A stretch of 64,000 nucleotides of DNA from Nyssa sinensis. Taxonomy: Eukaryota > Streptophyta > Magnoliopsida > Cornales > Nyssaceae. The notes beneath the pieces are model-generated. The model saw nothing but the letters and a program-made list of their open reading frames with translations, was not told the DNA's origin and searched no databases. Each line of letters starts with the position of its first letter. Positions within the stretch are counted from its first letter, which is position 1. The stretch is taken from the NCBI GenBank assembly GCA_008638375.1, contig CM018035.1, positions 34,630,824-34,694,823 on the forward strand, read 5' to 3'. Below, piece after piece: positions 11,192 through 21,852 of the stretch. Made by a program: the position numbers and the translations under genes.

Positions 11192-13216
11192 TCATGCTAG
11201 AAGGCCAACTGAAGTTGCGCACAACTTCAGTTTCTCAAGTGTAACACCCTTTGTCAACATATCAGCAGGGTTCTTGCTTCCACAAATTTTCTCAAGTAAC
11301 AGCTGTCCGTCATCTAACAGTGATCGTATAAAGTGATACCTGATCTGAATGTGCTTGGTCCTGGAATGAAATGCTGGATTCTTGGCAAGGAATATGGCAC
11401 TTTGACTATCACTGTAGAGAGTGCCCTTTTGATTCTTTTTACCCAATTCCTCCAAAAATCCCTGTAGCCATATCATCGCAGCTTCTGACACTGCAATGTA
11501 CTCAGCTTCTGTAGTAGACAAAGAAACTGTTTTTTGTAGATTAGAACCCCATGACACTGCAGTACCACCAAGAGTGTAAACAAAGCCTGTGGTACTCTTT
11601 CTGCTATCAGTATCTCCAGCTAAATCAGCATCAACAAAGCCCTGCACCTCTAAATTCTCTCCTGAGAAACACAAGCACGTTTCTGAGGAGCCTTTTAGGT
11701 ACCTCAGAATCCACTTCACTGCTTCCCAATGTTGTTTTCCTGGGTTACTCATGTATCTATTCACAACTCCCACTGCATGGGCAATATCTGGTCTAGTGCA
11801 AACCATAGCATACATAAGTGAACCAATAGCTGAGGCATAAGGAACCTTACTCATGTAATCTCGTTCCTTCTCTGACTTAGGTGACTGATCCTTGCTGAGT
11901 CTGAAGTGACTGCCCAAGGGTGTGCCAACTGGTTTGGCCTTGTCCATATTGAACCTGCTAAGTACCCTTTTCACATACTCAGCCTGCGAGAGTCTCAACG
12001 TGCCTCTGACTCTATCTCTGACAATTCTCATGCCAAGGATTTGCTTTGCAGCTCCCAAATCCTTTATTGCAAAGTGGTCTGACATCTGCTTTTTCAGATT
12101 ATTGATCTCATCAATATTAGCCCCTGCAATAAGCATGTCATCCACATACAACAGCAGAATAATGTAAGAATTGTCAAAGTGCCTGACATAGCAACAGTGA
12201 TCTGCCTGACATCTGATGTACCCTGCACTGCTCATGAAGCTGTCAAACTTCTTATACCATTGCCTAGGAGCTTGCTTCAGGCCATACAAACTCTTCTTCA
12301 GTCTGCAAACTGAACCTTCATTTCCCTTTACTACAAACCCCTCAGGCTGGTGCATGTAAATGTCTTCTTCAAGGTCTCCATGAAGAAAGGCTGTCTTCAC
12401 ATCTAACTGCTCAAGAAATAAATCTTCAGTAGCAACCATAGACAGTACCATCCTGATGGTTGTGATCTTCACCACAGGAGAAAAAAGCTCAGAGTAATCA
12501 ATACCCTGCTTCTGCTGAAAGCCTTTTACAACAAGTCTGGCCTTGTACCTCTTACTGCCATCATGCTCAGTTTTCACCTGGTACACCCACTTGTTGTGTA
12601 ATGCTTTCTTCCCTGATGGAATTTTTGTCAACTCCCATGTCTGATTCCCTAGCAGGGAATCCATCTCATCCTTCATAGCCAGCTCCCACTTGCTAGAATT
12701 CTCATCTTGCAAGGTTTCTTTGTAACTCTGCGGTTCTCCACCATTTGTCAACATAATATAATTCAAGGTAGGTGAGAAACGCTGTGGAGGACGAATAGTC
12801 CTAATTGACTTGTGAACTGCAGCTGTAGGAGTGAACGGCTCTGAGTCTGACTGCGGAATAATAGGAATGGGTGCATTGGACCCACTCTCCCCATCACTCA
12901 CATCTTTGCACTGCACTGTGACCTCTGGTAGGTCGTTCAATCTTACGAACTCGGACTCCTGAGGAGTTGCTTCAGCAGCTGTACTAGACTTGTCCTTGTA
13001 CACAATCTTCTCATTGAAAATCACATTCGTGCTTCTTATGATCTTCCGACCCTGATCATCCCAGAAACGATAGCCAAATGCCTCGTCTGCATAGCCAATG
13101 AAATAGCATTTCTTTGACTTAGCCTCAAGTTTACTACGAGCATCAGAATCAACAAGAACATAAGAAAGACAGCCAAAAGTTTTAAGGGAGAAAATTTGAC
13201 CTCTTTCCCACTCCAA
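11192..13216 (-). pseudogene. Copia Y polyprotein, distal part: reverse transcriptase and RNase H
   Basis: This open frame of 674 codons holds the region after integrase (LKTFGCLSYVL), then RT with [15 protein letters not shown] and the catalytic LLLYVDDMLIAG, then RNase H with DADLAGDTDSRKSTTG, STTEAEYIA and SDSQSAIFL. The reading is otherwise uninterrupted through the end of RNase H. It is out of frame with the gag-integrase ORF because of a one-base shift in an A run at about 13180-13183. The listed start is not a real initiation site; translation would begin at gag. RT and RNase H active-site residues look intact. Confidence 0.92.
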
Positions 13217-15090
13217 GCCTCCTCAGGCAATCCACAATCCAACGGAACTGATGGCCCTCTGTTTATCAAGTAGAAAGCAGTATTGATTGCATCTGCCCAG
13301 AAAGTAGGTGGTAATCCAGCGTGCAGCCTCATGCTTCTAGCACGCTCATTTATGGTTCTGTTCATACGATCAGCAACTCCATTTTGCTGTGGTGTCCCAG
13401 GAATGGTCTTCTCCATTCTGATACCCAGAGCTGCACAATACTCCTTGAACCCACCATCAATATACTCACCACCATTATCAGACCTCAAACATTTCAGTTT
13501 CAAGCCTGTCTCTGTCTCAACCATGGCCTTCCAAATTTTGAACACATTAAATACATCAGATTTATGCTTCAAAAAATAAACCCATACCTTCCTGTTGTGG
13601 TCATCAATGAACGTGACATAGTAACGAGAACCTCCAAGGGATGCCACTGGAGAAGGTCCCCACACGTCTGTGTGCACAAGATCCAATCTTCCTGTCTTCA
13701 GTGTTCTGCCACTTTTCAAGAAACTGACCTTCTTTTGTTTCCCCATAATGCAACTCTCACACATACTGAGATCAACTGACTTCAGTTCTGGTAGCTTGCC
13801 TCTGGACAGAAGTTCTTTCATACCCTTTTGACTCATATGGCCAAGCCTGCAATGCCACAAATCTACTGTGCTCTTTGCAACGGTAGTAGCAATAGTATTA
13901 TTTAAACCAGTAGTCATATAGAGAGTACCAGTTTTCTTACCCCGAGCCAGTACTAATGCCCCTTTAGTGACCTTCCAGGTGCTATCTGAGAACACTACTG
14001 AATGACCACACTCATCGAGCTGCCCAACAGAAATAAGATTCTTCTTCAACTCAGGAATGTGCCTGACCTTCAGCAAGGTCCATTTGTTCTTGTTGGGGAG
14101 TGCAATGTCAATATCTCCCATCCCCACTACGTTCAAAGGCTCTCCATCAGCCAGGTACACCTTCCCAAAATCACCTGCAACATAGTTCCGCATTATCTCC
14201 CGATGGCAAGATGTATGGAAGGAAGCCCCTGAATCTAGTATCCAGTCATCAACTGGACTATGAACTGCAAGCAATAGTGCATCATGTACTTCTTCAGTTA
14301 CCACATTAGCACTATCATTCTCTATCTTCTTAGGATTTTTACTGTACTTCTTTTTGTGGCCAGCTTTGCCACAATTCCAGCAAATTGCCTGCTGACCAAG
14401 CCTTGACTTGCTCTTGCCCCTGTGGTTCGATATTGATCTGCCCCTGTTTGAGTTCCTGTCTTGTGATCTCCCTCGAGAATCAACATTTAGTGCTGAACTC
14501 GAACTCGAGGTCTCGCCTGAATCTTTCCTGCGCACCTCCTCAGCCAAAATCAAATCACGAATATCATCATATTTCAACTTTGATTTACCAGCAGAATTAC
14601 TGACAGCCATTCTCATGGCTTCCCAACTATTTGGCAGTGAGGCCAATAATATCAATGCACGTATCTCATCATCAAATTCAATTTCAACAGAAGACAATTG
14701 ATTTGTGATAGTATTAAAATCATTCAGATGTTGTGCAACAGATGTATCATCTGCCATCTTCAAATTGAATAACTTTTTCATCAAATGTACCTTGTTATTC
14801 GCTGACAGCTTTTCATACATACTTGACAAAGCCGCCATGAGATCCGTAGTCGTCTTCTCCTTGATGATGTTGTGTTCAACGGATCTCGACAGGGTTAGCC
14901 GAATAACCCCCAGAACTTGTCGATCCAACAGGTTCCAATCAGCCTCCTCCATTTTTTCCGGTCGCTTTCCCAATAGTGGAAGATGGAGTTTCTTCCCATA
15001 GAGGTAGTCCTCTATCTGCATCCTCCAGTATCCAAAATCCGTGCCATCAAACTTCTCGATCCCTGATACCCTCACTTCTTCTCCAGCCAT
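13036..15090 (-). pseudogene. Copia Y polyprotein, proximal part: gag, protease and integrase
   Basis: The frame starts with MAGEEVRVSGIEKFDGTDF at 15090. In order it has gag of the UBN2 type, a zinc knuckle, protease (DSGASFHTS), the pre-integrase HCRLGHM segment, and integrase with HTDVWGP, SDNGGEY and TPQQNGVADR. The zinc knuckle reads CWNCGKAGHKKKYS, so serine replaces the last cysteine of the CX2CX4HX4C pattern. Frame is lost near 13180. The last 40 or so residues of this ORF are out-of-frame sequence. The element therefore cannot make a full polyprotein, though it may supply gag in trans (inference). Confidence 0.92.
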
Positions 15091-15115
15091 CGTTTTCCCT
15101 CAGACCCGAACCTTG

Positions 15116-15127
15116 GCTCTGATACCA
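15116..15127 (-). other. Primer binding site of Copia Y
   Basis: The complement reads TGGTATCAGAGC, the sequence paired with the 3' end of plant initiator tRNA-Met. It lies 5 bp inside the 5' LTR. Confidence 0.93.
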
Positions 15128-15132
15128 ATTGT

Positions 15133-15407
15133 TGTGAAAAACGATGACAATAAAGTAAAAGTAAACACGAAAGAGACAAGCAATCATACACACGACACAA
15201 AGATTTACGTGGTTCGGCAAATTGCCTACGTCCACGGGAGCTACAGAGGATTTTTATTACTTGAGGAATCACAATACAATAGTGGGGCAATTATTGTTCT
15301 CACTGTACGGCCATATGTCACATAATAACATATATATAGTCAAATGGCAGAAAAACCCGAAAAGTGTTCGCTCAAGCGGTGTGGGCCAGACTCTACACTA
15401 CTCAACA
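15133..15407 (-). repeat. 5' LTR of Copia Y
   Basis: This 275-bp copy differs from the 3' LTR at about 10 hand-counted positions, mostly transitions. It should contain the element's promoter. Confidence 0.93.
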
Positions 15408-16183
15408 ACTACATGATCGTACGGGGTAGAGGGAGTCATCTTGGAGGAGCGTCCAAGTCCCATGCTCATCTCACCTCTGTTGATTCTCCAGTGACTTCTT
15501 CAACTTCAATTTCAAACATTCTAGTTCTTTCTTGTACAGAGATTGAGTCCCTTGGACATCTTATGTCCAAGTTGGAGCCTTCCTCTAATACCACTACATC
15601 TTTCACATTTTCTCACTCAGGTACCCATTCCGAGGCATATAATGCCTCTTTTCTATCTAATAGTCCCTCTTGGATCATTGATTTGGGGGCATTTGATCAT
15701 ATCACTAGCTTGCCAAATTTGTTCTTCTTTTATATTACGTGTTTAGGTAGAGACAAAGATAAGATAGCAAATGGATGTTTATCCTCAATTTCTGGCAAAG
15801 GTTCTATTTCAGGTTCTCCATCACTGTCTCTATCATGTCTTAGATGGTCCTAATTTTCCAGCAATCTTTTATCTGTTAGTAATACAACTAAGTCCTTAAA
15901 TTGTAGTATAACTTTCTTTCCGGCTTATCGTATTTTTTAGGACTTCGACAAAATGATTGGCAACGGTAGCAAGAGGAGTGGTCTCTACCTCTTGGGTTCT
16001 TTAGTAGAGAAGAGATAAGCCTTTCTATCAATTAGTTTCGACATTGATTCTTCTGCATACTAGCTAGTGCAATGGCATCATCGCCTCGGACATCATTCTT
16101 TTTCTTTATTGCAGAAATCATTTCTTGTTTTATTTTCAAAGTCCAATGTTTCTTGGTTTCAGTGTGAAGTGTGCAGAAAACAT
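15408..16183 (+). pseudogene. Copia Z: end of gag, protease and pre-integrase remnant
   Basis: The + strand frame 15411-15853 has SKSHAHLTS, a serine/threonine-rich gag end, and SWIIDLGAFDHITS, a degenerate Copia protease (DSGASDH-type, with the active-site triad altered to DLGAF). The pre-integrase zinc-finger region (HHRLGHHS, then CEVCRKH) extends to 16183. The frame is broken by stops. The pararetroviral fragment follows, and the reading resumes at 20267. Upstream gag and the 5' LTR are missing. Confidence 0.75.
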
Positions 16184-16431
16184 GTGTAGCCTTGAGAAAA
16201 CATGTGTGACCTTGTGTGTAACCTTGTCCTATATTGTTGTGTCATGTGATATGTAAGTCTTGTAAATAGTTTTGTCTCTAGTGACGTGTGAAGTAAGACT
16301 TGAAACTAGTATTGTGTCTTTAAGTGTCATGTGATGTATTGTAAATAGAGTTATGTCTTTCAGTATTGTAACTTTGATTATTTCTTGTAGTAACATGTGA
16401 TAGATATTGTCTTGTAGCTTCTACCTATGCC

Positions 16432-16439
16432 TATATAAA
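16432..16439 (+). promoter_or_regulatory. TATA box of the pararetroviral leader
   Basis: TATATAAA precedes the primer binding site by about 145 bp, as expected for a pararetroviral transcript start upstream of the leader. A block of repeated TGTGA-type words (about 16190-16400) lies upstream. Confidence 0.5.
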
Positions 16440-16583
16440 GGGTTTGCTGTGAGGGCTAGGGGGATTCAGAATTTCCCAACTTCATTCACCCTCCTTTGTG
16501 GTTGTAATCTCTTTCTCTTGCAATAATAATCTTTTTGTTCTATATTCATAATTTTTATCTTTCCTCCTAAGTGGTTGTAATTT

Positions 16584-16595
16584 TGGTATCAGAGC
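16584..16595 (+). other. Pararetroviral primer binding site
   Basis: TGGTATCAGAGC is complementary to the initiator tRNA-Met 3' end, which Caulimoviridae use as minus-strand primer. The second fragment has a one-base variant at 61697-61708. Confidence 0.8.
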
Positions 16596-16921
16596 CAATG
16601 ATAGCTTAAGCTCTTATTTCTTGTTTTCTTGACTTGATGCTTCGATCTATAATTATTTCTTACTATTGGCTGTTTGAGGAAACTATTCTCTATGGTTGCC
16701 ACTCTTGGTGGGTCCTCGACATCAGAAATCCAACAGCTAGAATAATGAGAATATCTAGTTTGGCTAAGAAAAGTACCTTGAGACTCGTTGAGTTAGTTGT
16801 CTCGGTTTAAATTTTAGCCAAATAGATTTTACTATTTTGGTCTTCTTTGGGTGAACAGACTATAGAAATAATTGTAGAATCCAAACTTAGTTAGGGAAAC
16901 AAGAAAACTTAGTTTTATTTT

Positions 16922-17790
16922 ATGGCATCAATAGCTGATCAAGTTCTTTCTTCCACTGCAAGCATTTCTTCTATTCCTCGTAGAAGTACTTCCTCAAAAC
17001 TCGACTATCTCTATGAGATAGAATATTTGGACGATGAGAGTGAAGTCCCTGTAACTACCCTTCCTTTTTTAAATCCCTATAAAGGCTTCACTAAACCTTC
17101 TTCTTCATCCTTGACTAAAGCTATTTGTCAAGTTCTTTCTTGTCCCACTTCTGTTAAAGAATATGTTCAAGCTGCTCGATTTGAGTAATATCAAATCCCA
17201 GCCACTGAAGCAAAACAAATGATTACACTCACTATCCCTGAAGAACTCCAACGACTATGGCGAACACAGGGGTATACTCATTTGCATTTTGGAGCAATCC
17301 GCTTATCCCTTACTTTCCAAGGTAGAAAAGGTTTGCCTGTGGTTTAAAGAATTGCACTCTTGGATTCCAGATTTCTTGAATACCGGCTGGCATGCATTGC
17401 CACTGTTCAGACAATCTTAAATGTTGGCACTATTGTTTTTTTGATAAGTAAATGTTGGCACTATTGTATGGACTCTTTTTCCAAATTTCAATATGCCACT
17501 CAATGGTCCTCATCTTTTGTCTAGTCTAAAGGTCCAACTTCAGATCACTGGTGCCTCCCAAGTGACCAACACCTATGCAGCCACATTAGATTACCAGATG
17601 ACATACGAAGTTTAAAATCATGCTTTTGACTTGGCTCTTCCAACTAACACTGATGAAGCCCTTCTTTTCAACACTGACTCTCCCAATCATACATTTTGTA
17701 CTCACCTCCCGAAACAGATTCCTCAACCTGTAACTTTTCAAGCTCCTTCCCGAATCCTAGATCACAAAATATGAAAGATCTCACAAGGCA
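16922..17790 (+). pseudogene. Movement-protein-like ORF remnant (30K type)
   Basis: The ORF starts at ATG 16922 and is open to a TAA at 17186. The same frame then continues recognisably (PEELQRLWRTQGYTHLHFG, GRKGLPVV), with a second TAA at about 17346 and a frame change caused by the small insertion at 17436-17449. The wording resembles the cell-to-cell movement domain of plant pararetroviruses, which acts at plasmodesmata. A homologous N-terminus occurs at 61991. The identification rests on family resemblance recalled without a search. Confidence 0.65.
17436..17449. repeat. Small T-rich insertion flanked by a 17-bp duplication
   Basis: The 17-bp word AAATGTTGGCACTATTG occurs at 17419-17435 and again at 17450-17466. 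Fourteen bases, TTTTTTTGATAAGT, lie between. A long TSD round a poly-T remnant suggests a severely truncated LINE/SINE-type retroinsertion (inference). Confidence 0.6.
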
Positions 17791-17799
17791 ACAAGGCAT

Positions 17800-18651
17800 G
17801 TGCAATCTTCTGATCCTCTTTTCTTCAAAAGAAAAGACGGTCTTGTTGAGATCTCTTTTGAAAAGGAAGATTCAACCCCTCTGATTTTTCCCGTAGAGAT
17901 TAATATGCTTGAAGCTATTCCTATCCATTCTTTTACTACTGAGGGCCAAAGGGTATATGAAAATCAACAAGATGGTCATTGCTTTTTGGATGTATGTGAT
18001 TGTGATGATTGCCGTTGGACTGATCTGCCTCAAGAGGAGAACTACCAAAAGAAGAAAAGTCAGAAGAAAAAGAAGTCATCTCAACAAATCCTAAAGGAAA
18101 GGTACGAAGCTGGGGATCCTGAGGTAGGACATCTTGGGGAACCATCAGGAAAATTTGATTATTATGTCGTTTATCTCCAAAACCAGTCTTCTTCTTATTT
18201 CATGTTCCAACCCACTTGGTCAGACTATGATTTTCCTCCTTTGGAATATGAGAATCCTTAGGAGAATACCAAGCACTGTTGGAAGGTAGCTAATCCTACC
18301 TCCAAAAACCATGATGGAACTACCAAAACAGTTACTGTTGTTGAGGCAACATTAAATTGGCAATCTAAGAATGCTTTGAGCCAAAATAGGATGCTAAAAA
18401 AGATACCAACTTCTCAGAAGGTACTGGTAAAAAAGGTAGATAAGAAATTTTCTTCATTTGATCTTATCATTTCTGATCTTCAACAAAGAATTGCAGCTAT
18501 GCACTATGAATTATTGCAGATGGCTTGTACCACTTCAATGTTCACGACCACCTTTGTCCAGAAGGAAGCAGAATTTAAAATTTTGAAAGCCCAATTGAGC
18601 TCACTGCAAAACCAGAAGCAATTTACCAAGCCAGTCCTTTGCCAACCTTAA
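17800..18651 (+). pseudogene. Pararetroviral polyprotein remnant: Cys-rich and coiled-coil region
   Basis: The frame 17800-18261 contains a cysteine cluster (HCFLDVCDCDDC), a lysine-rich run, and GEPSGKFDYYVVY. A second frame, 18376-18651, has heptad-like leucine spacing suggestive of a coiled coil. The two are separated by a TAG at 18259-18261 and a frame change. In this kind of element the region links movement and coat domains. No enzymatic motif is seen. Confidence 0.55.
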
Positions 18652-19850
18652 CACAATCACTTCCCCAATTCTCTCCTTTTGAGAATAATCCTTTTAATAG
18701 TTCTGCTTTTCTTCCTTCACATGGACTAAGAGAACTTAGTCAAAATCCTCCTTCATTTCCAAAAAAGAGACCTTCACCTTCAATTCTACTGTCTATCCCG
18801 ACAACTCATGCCTCTACTAGCCAAAAACAAACTAAACTTTTCGTTGAACATGAAAACAATCCTTTGACAATTTTTCTTCAAAACCTAGCCCATCAACAAT
18901 CTTCTTCAAATTTAATTCCCCAATCTTTTTTGGTGGTCGACTCTTCATTCTCTACTGATTCAAAATCTGATTCTACTACCCCACCTCCAGTTTTCATGGT
19001 TGATCCTCCTTCATCCTCTCAACAAGAAACTGGTCAAACTGATCCTGTAGTTGATGATACCACTTAGCCACCTTCTTTCTCTTACCCCTGGAGAGATCAA
19101 CCGAGTAGATTTCCAAATGAGCCTTCCCAGGGTTTTTCTTTCGATAACATTCCACCATCACAATAGACCGACAAAGATTTATGATGTGTATGCTTACTGC
19201 ACTGCAGAACTTCTTCAGCCAGGAGCTTCTATGCTTACAATAGTTGATAAATTTGTTGCAAAGCTCCATGGTTGCCTTCGCCAATGGTGGATTGCTTTGG
19301 GACCCTAAAGGCAACTTCAAATCAGGCAAACCCCTAATGTGGATACTCTTATTGTACATATCTATAATGAAGTGTTGTTCCTTCAAAAGAAAAGATTTGG
19401 AAACTCATTATGAGCTCATGTCTAGACGTTTTTATGCTCTCAACGGCATTGATGACGTTAATCTAAAGCAGGGCTTTCTCAAAATTCTCTTCCTGAACCT
19501 CTCAGGAATGAGAGAGACAACTTCAATATAAAAGCCTCCCTCTTCATAATGCTAGTCTTGGAGAACTTTATCAGAATGTTCTTGCTGCTTTAGAAAATTT
19601 GTGCAATCAGCAAAATTTTCTTAAGCAACTTCAAGAGGATGGCAAGATTCTTGGCTCCGCATGTGACCGCTCTGAACTTCAAATAAAATGCAAAGACACG
19701 CGGATGTGCCACTACTGTTCTAAAATGAAAAATCATTTTTGCAAATGGTGAAAGAATTTGGCTCCACTTCCTTTCTATCATAAAAGGAAGAAAAAATGGC
19801 AATCTTTCAAAAGAAAAAAAGCATTGTGGAAAATGAAAATCTGATCGTTG
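18639..19850 (+). pseudogene. Pararetroviral coat-protein-like region with Cys/His motif remnants
   Basis: The Ser/Pro-rich frame 18639-19067 leads into a region, in broken frames, with an aromatic/leucine-rich core around 19240-19310 (GCLRQWW). Two Cys/His clusters follow: CHYCSKMKNHFCKW near 19710 and CYICHQKSRYAKQC near 19850-19890. The second fits the CX2C...C coat-protein zinc finger except for its histidine position. Stops and frameshifts are frequent. Confidence 0.55.
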
Positions 19851-20266
19851 CTATATTTGTCATCAGAAGAGTCGTTATGCAAAACAATGTCCTCAAAGAC
19901 AAAACGGGAGAATTTAATTCGCCAACTATCTCAGAGAGATGTTCTCAAAGTTGCTGATGTTGAATCAATCTTCTCTCGGGATCCATCATCAGATACTATT
20001 ATGGCAATGGCAGATGATCTCTCTCAATGTTCAGTTTCTGATAGTATCTCAGAGGATGAAGGTAATTTGAATCTTAATCCTGTGGAATCCTTTTATATGG
20101 ATGCACATGTCTTGGCAACACAACCAGCTCCATTGGCAAAAGTCCAAATACTTCTTGGTAAGTGTGAAAAACCTATATCAGTAATTGCTTTCTTTGATAC
20201 TGGAGCTGCTGCTTCCATTATGAATCCATCTATATTGCCCTTTTTCCCACTGGGAATCTTGCTAGT
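19848..20266 (+). pseudogene. Pararetroviral aspartic protease N-terminal part
   Basis: The frame 19848-20411 runs through an acidic, serine-rich linker to FFDTGAAASIMNPSILP (about 20192-20242), the retropepsin active site of plant pararetroviruses (D-T-G-A). The viral reading ends at 20266, where Copia Z sequence begins, so the ORF continues into Copia code by chance. Reverse transcriptase would normally follow. Confidence 0.7.
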
Positions 20267-20674
20267 AAAACATAGTCTTGTTTCTTTTTCTCCTAGTTTA
20301 AATAAAAGAACTTCACCTTTTGTTATTATTCATTTTAATATGTGGGGCCCTTTCTCGTATGCTAACCTTATGTGGTTATCTATGGTTTTTTTTTTTTACC
20401 TTGGGTTATGATTGTTTTCGTGTTACCTCGGTATATTTGCTTCATGACAAAAGAGAGGTTTTCACTTGTTTTAAGATTTTTCATAACATAGTTTTGACTC
20501 AATTTGATGCTAACGTTAAAGTGCTTAGCTTTGACAATTGTGGTGAATATGTTAATGGCACATTTAATTTGTATTCGAATTCGCATGGCATTATTCACCA
20601 AACTACCTATGTCAGTACTCCACAGCAAAAAAAGATAGTTGAGCGTAAGAATTGTCATTTATTAGAAGGGGGAG
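20267..20674 (+). pseudogene. Copia Z: integrase core remnant
   Basis: The + strand translation has HFNMWGPFSY, FTCFKIFHNIVLTQFD, FDNCGEY and GIIHQTTYVSTPQQKKIVERKN, the Copia integrase core with D-E region residues still visible. It then jumps directly to a polypurine tract (GAAGGGGGAGGG, 20665-20676). The whole RT and RNase H region is deleted. The integrase wording is nearer to V1/V2 than to X/W. Confidence 0.75.
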
Positions 20675-20858
20675 GGTTAGAAATATTGAGACAAAGGGCA
20701 TTCTTATAATTTTTTTTATTATTTAATATAAGTTGAGAGGGTGTAGGAATATGAATAATTATTCCCCCCTATTTTGAATTCATGTATCTCTCCTCTTCTT
20801 CTCTCTTCCCTTCTTTCTTCTATCAAACCCAGTATTCTACAAACAACCTATTTCAACT
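20675..20858 (+). repeat. 3' LTR of Copia Z
   Basis: It starts TTAGAAATATTGAG just after the polypurine tract, has a CT-rich block near the end, and finishes TTTCAACT, the same end as V1, V2 and W. The length is about 184 bp. No partner LTR was found, so the ends are estimated. Confidence 0.6.
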
Positions 20859-21852
20859 GATATGTGGAAGTAAAGAGACAAGAAAACCCTAGTAACACTT
20901 ATTTTCACAGTTCCCTCTAATACTCCACAAGATCAAAGATCAGATTCTTTGGAGTATGTTTGGGGAAGAGTTAAGTTTAAGCATTTGTAGTGTTTTAAAC
21001 ATAAAAATGTTGGAACTTAAAAATTCTCAAGTAATTTGACCTTTGTCAAAATGGTAGTTCAAGATTTTCTTTTTATTGAGGCCAAATCTTCTAGAAAATA
21101 AAGAGTTGGTATGCAACCATTTTGAAGGAGATAGTTCTTAACTAGGTGAATGAAAATGGTAAATAGGCATTTAATTATGCGGAGAGATTGTTGGTGATAT
21201 TGTGAATTCCTTGACGAAGTTATTAACTGGTTTTCCCAGACTAAACTTTAACTGCTGAGACGTTTTGACATTTATTCTCGCTTCTGCTGCTTTTCTTACC
21301 ACATTCTTTCTTTCATCCAAGGGGATCCTGAACTTAGGACAGCATTCAAACTGTATTGATGAGTTTTACATTATATTACCATATTATTTGATGCCTGAAA
21401 AGATAGCCTTTTGATTTCTTGGTTTTCTTGGTTTTGAATGTCATAGATGTGCTTAATAATAATTCAAAAAGATCAAGAGAAATAAATGCGGGTAAGGGAA
21501 CTGCAAGTGAGAATCATGATTATGCATGTAGCCGCTTGTTATTTGAAGTACTTATCCTCCCTTTTCTTTGCATGTTGGCCATGGATGAAGTGCCACAGGG
21601 TTTTGGGGTTGGTGATTCTCTGGTAAAATTGACATCTTTTTTTTTTTTTTTTTTCTTTTCCTTCTGCTGGTTTGAGTTTGTTGTTTCTTTTATTTCTCTT
21701 TTTTTTTTATCAGTTTTTTTTTTTTATTTGTTTTTTGGTGAAGAGTTTTTTTTCCCCATCTTTGAGCTCCTTTGTGTGTGTGTGTGTTTCGCGGAATAAA
21801 ATCATCTATTATAATCAGAATTTTTGAAATCTTACTAATAAAGGCTTTACAG
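20859..21852. other. ArfGAP intron, host part after the retrotransposon nest
   Basis: I found no convincing exon here. It has long T runs (about 21638-21735) and a short TG repeat (about 21775-21788), the latter just before the pyrimidine-rich stretch leading to the acceptor at 21851-21852. An ORF at 21419-21799 is T-rich and not recognised. Confidence 0.5.

Larger units (their letters stand above)
10825..15407 (-). mobile_element. Complete Copia retrotransposon Y (Tnt1/Tork-like)
   Basis: This 4.6-kb element has two 275-bp LTRs, a tRNA-Met-type primer binding site, a gag-pol frame with one break, and a polypurine tract. Domain order is gag, zinc knuckle, protease, integrase, RT and RNase H, as in Copia. 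The wording of gag, integrase and RNase H is close to tobacco Tnt1. By hand count the LTRs differ at about 10 of 275 positions, so the insertion is fairly recent. Flanking 5-mers are ACTAT (left) and ACTAC (right), only a near match. The left flank is - strand Copia X but the right flank is + strand Copia Z. Confidence 0.92.
16184..20266 (+). mobile_element. Endogenous pararetrovirus-like fragment (Caulimoviridae type), about 4.1 kb
   Basis: The insert interrupts Copia Z within one sentence of its coding sequence and is flanked by a 7-bp repeat AAAACAT (16177-16183 and 20267-20273). The order is leader with TATA box, tRNA-Met primer binding site, movement-protein-like ORF, coiled-coil and Ser/Pro-rich region, coat-like region with Cys/His motifs, and aspartic protease. 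It is cut in the protease, so reverse transcriptase and RNase H are absent. There are no LTRs. Stops and frameshifts make it non-functional. It could instead be a retrotransposon with a captured movement gene, but the lack of LTRs argues for an integrated pararetrovirus. Confidence 0.72.

Noticed and set aside
11551..15001. Several + strand ORFs of 70-150 codons
   Set aside because: They are antisense shadows of the gag-pol of Copia Y.
20320..20411. Continuation of the pararetroviral protease ORF to 20411
   Set aside because: From 20267 the sequence is Copia Z integrase; the ORF remains open only by chance.
21419..21620. Extra ArfGAP exon (frame with NNNSKRSREINAGKG)
   Set aside because: Its phase does not fit between the exons ending at 1248 and starting at 21853, it has no family resemblance, and the remaining exons already join in phase without it.
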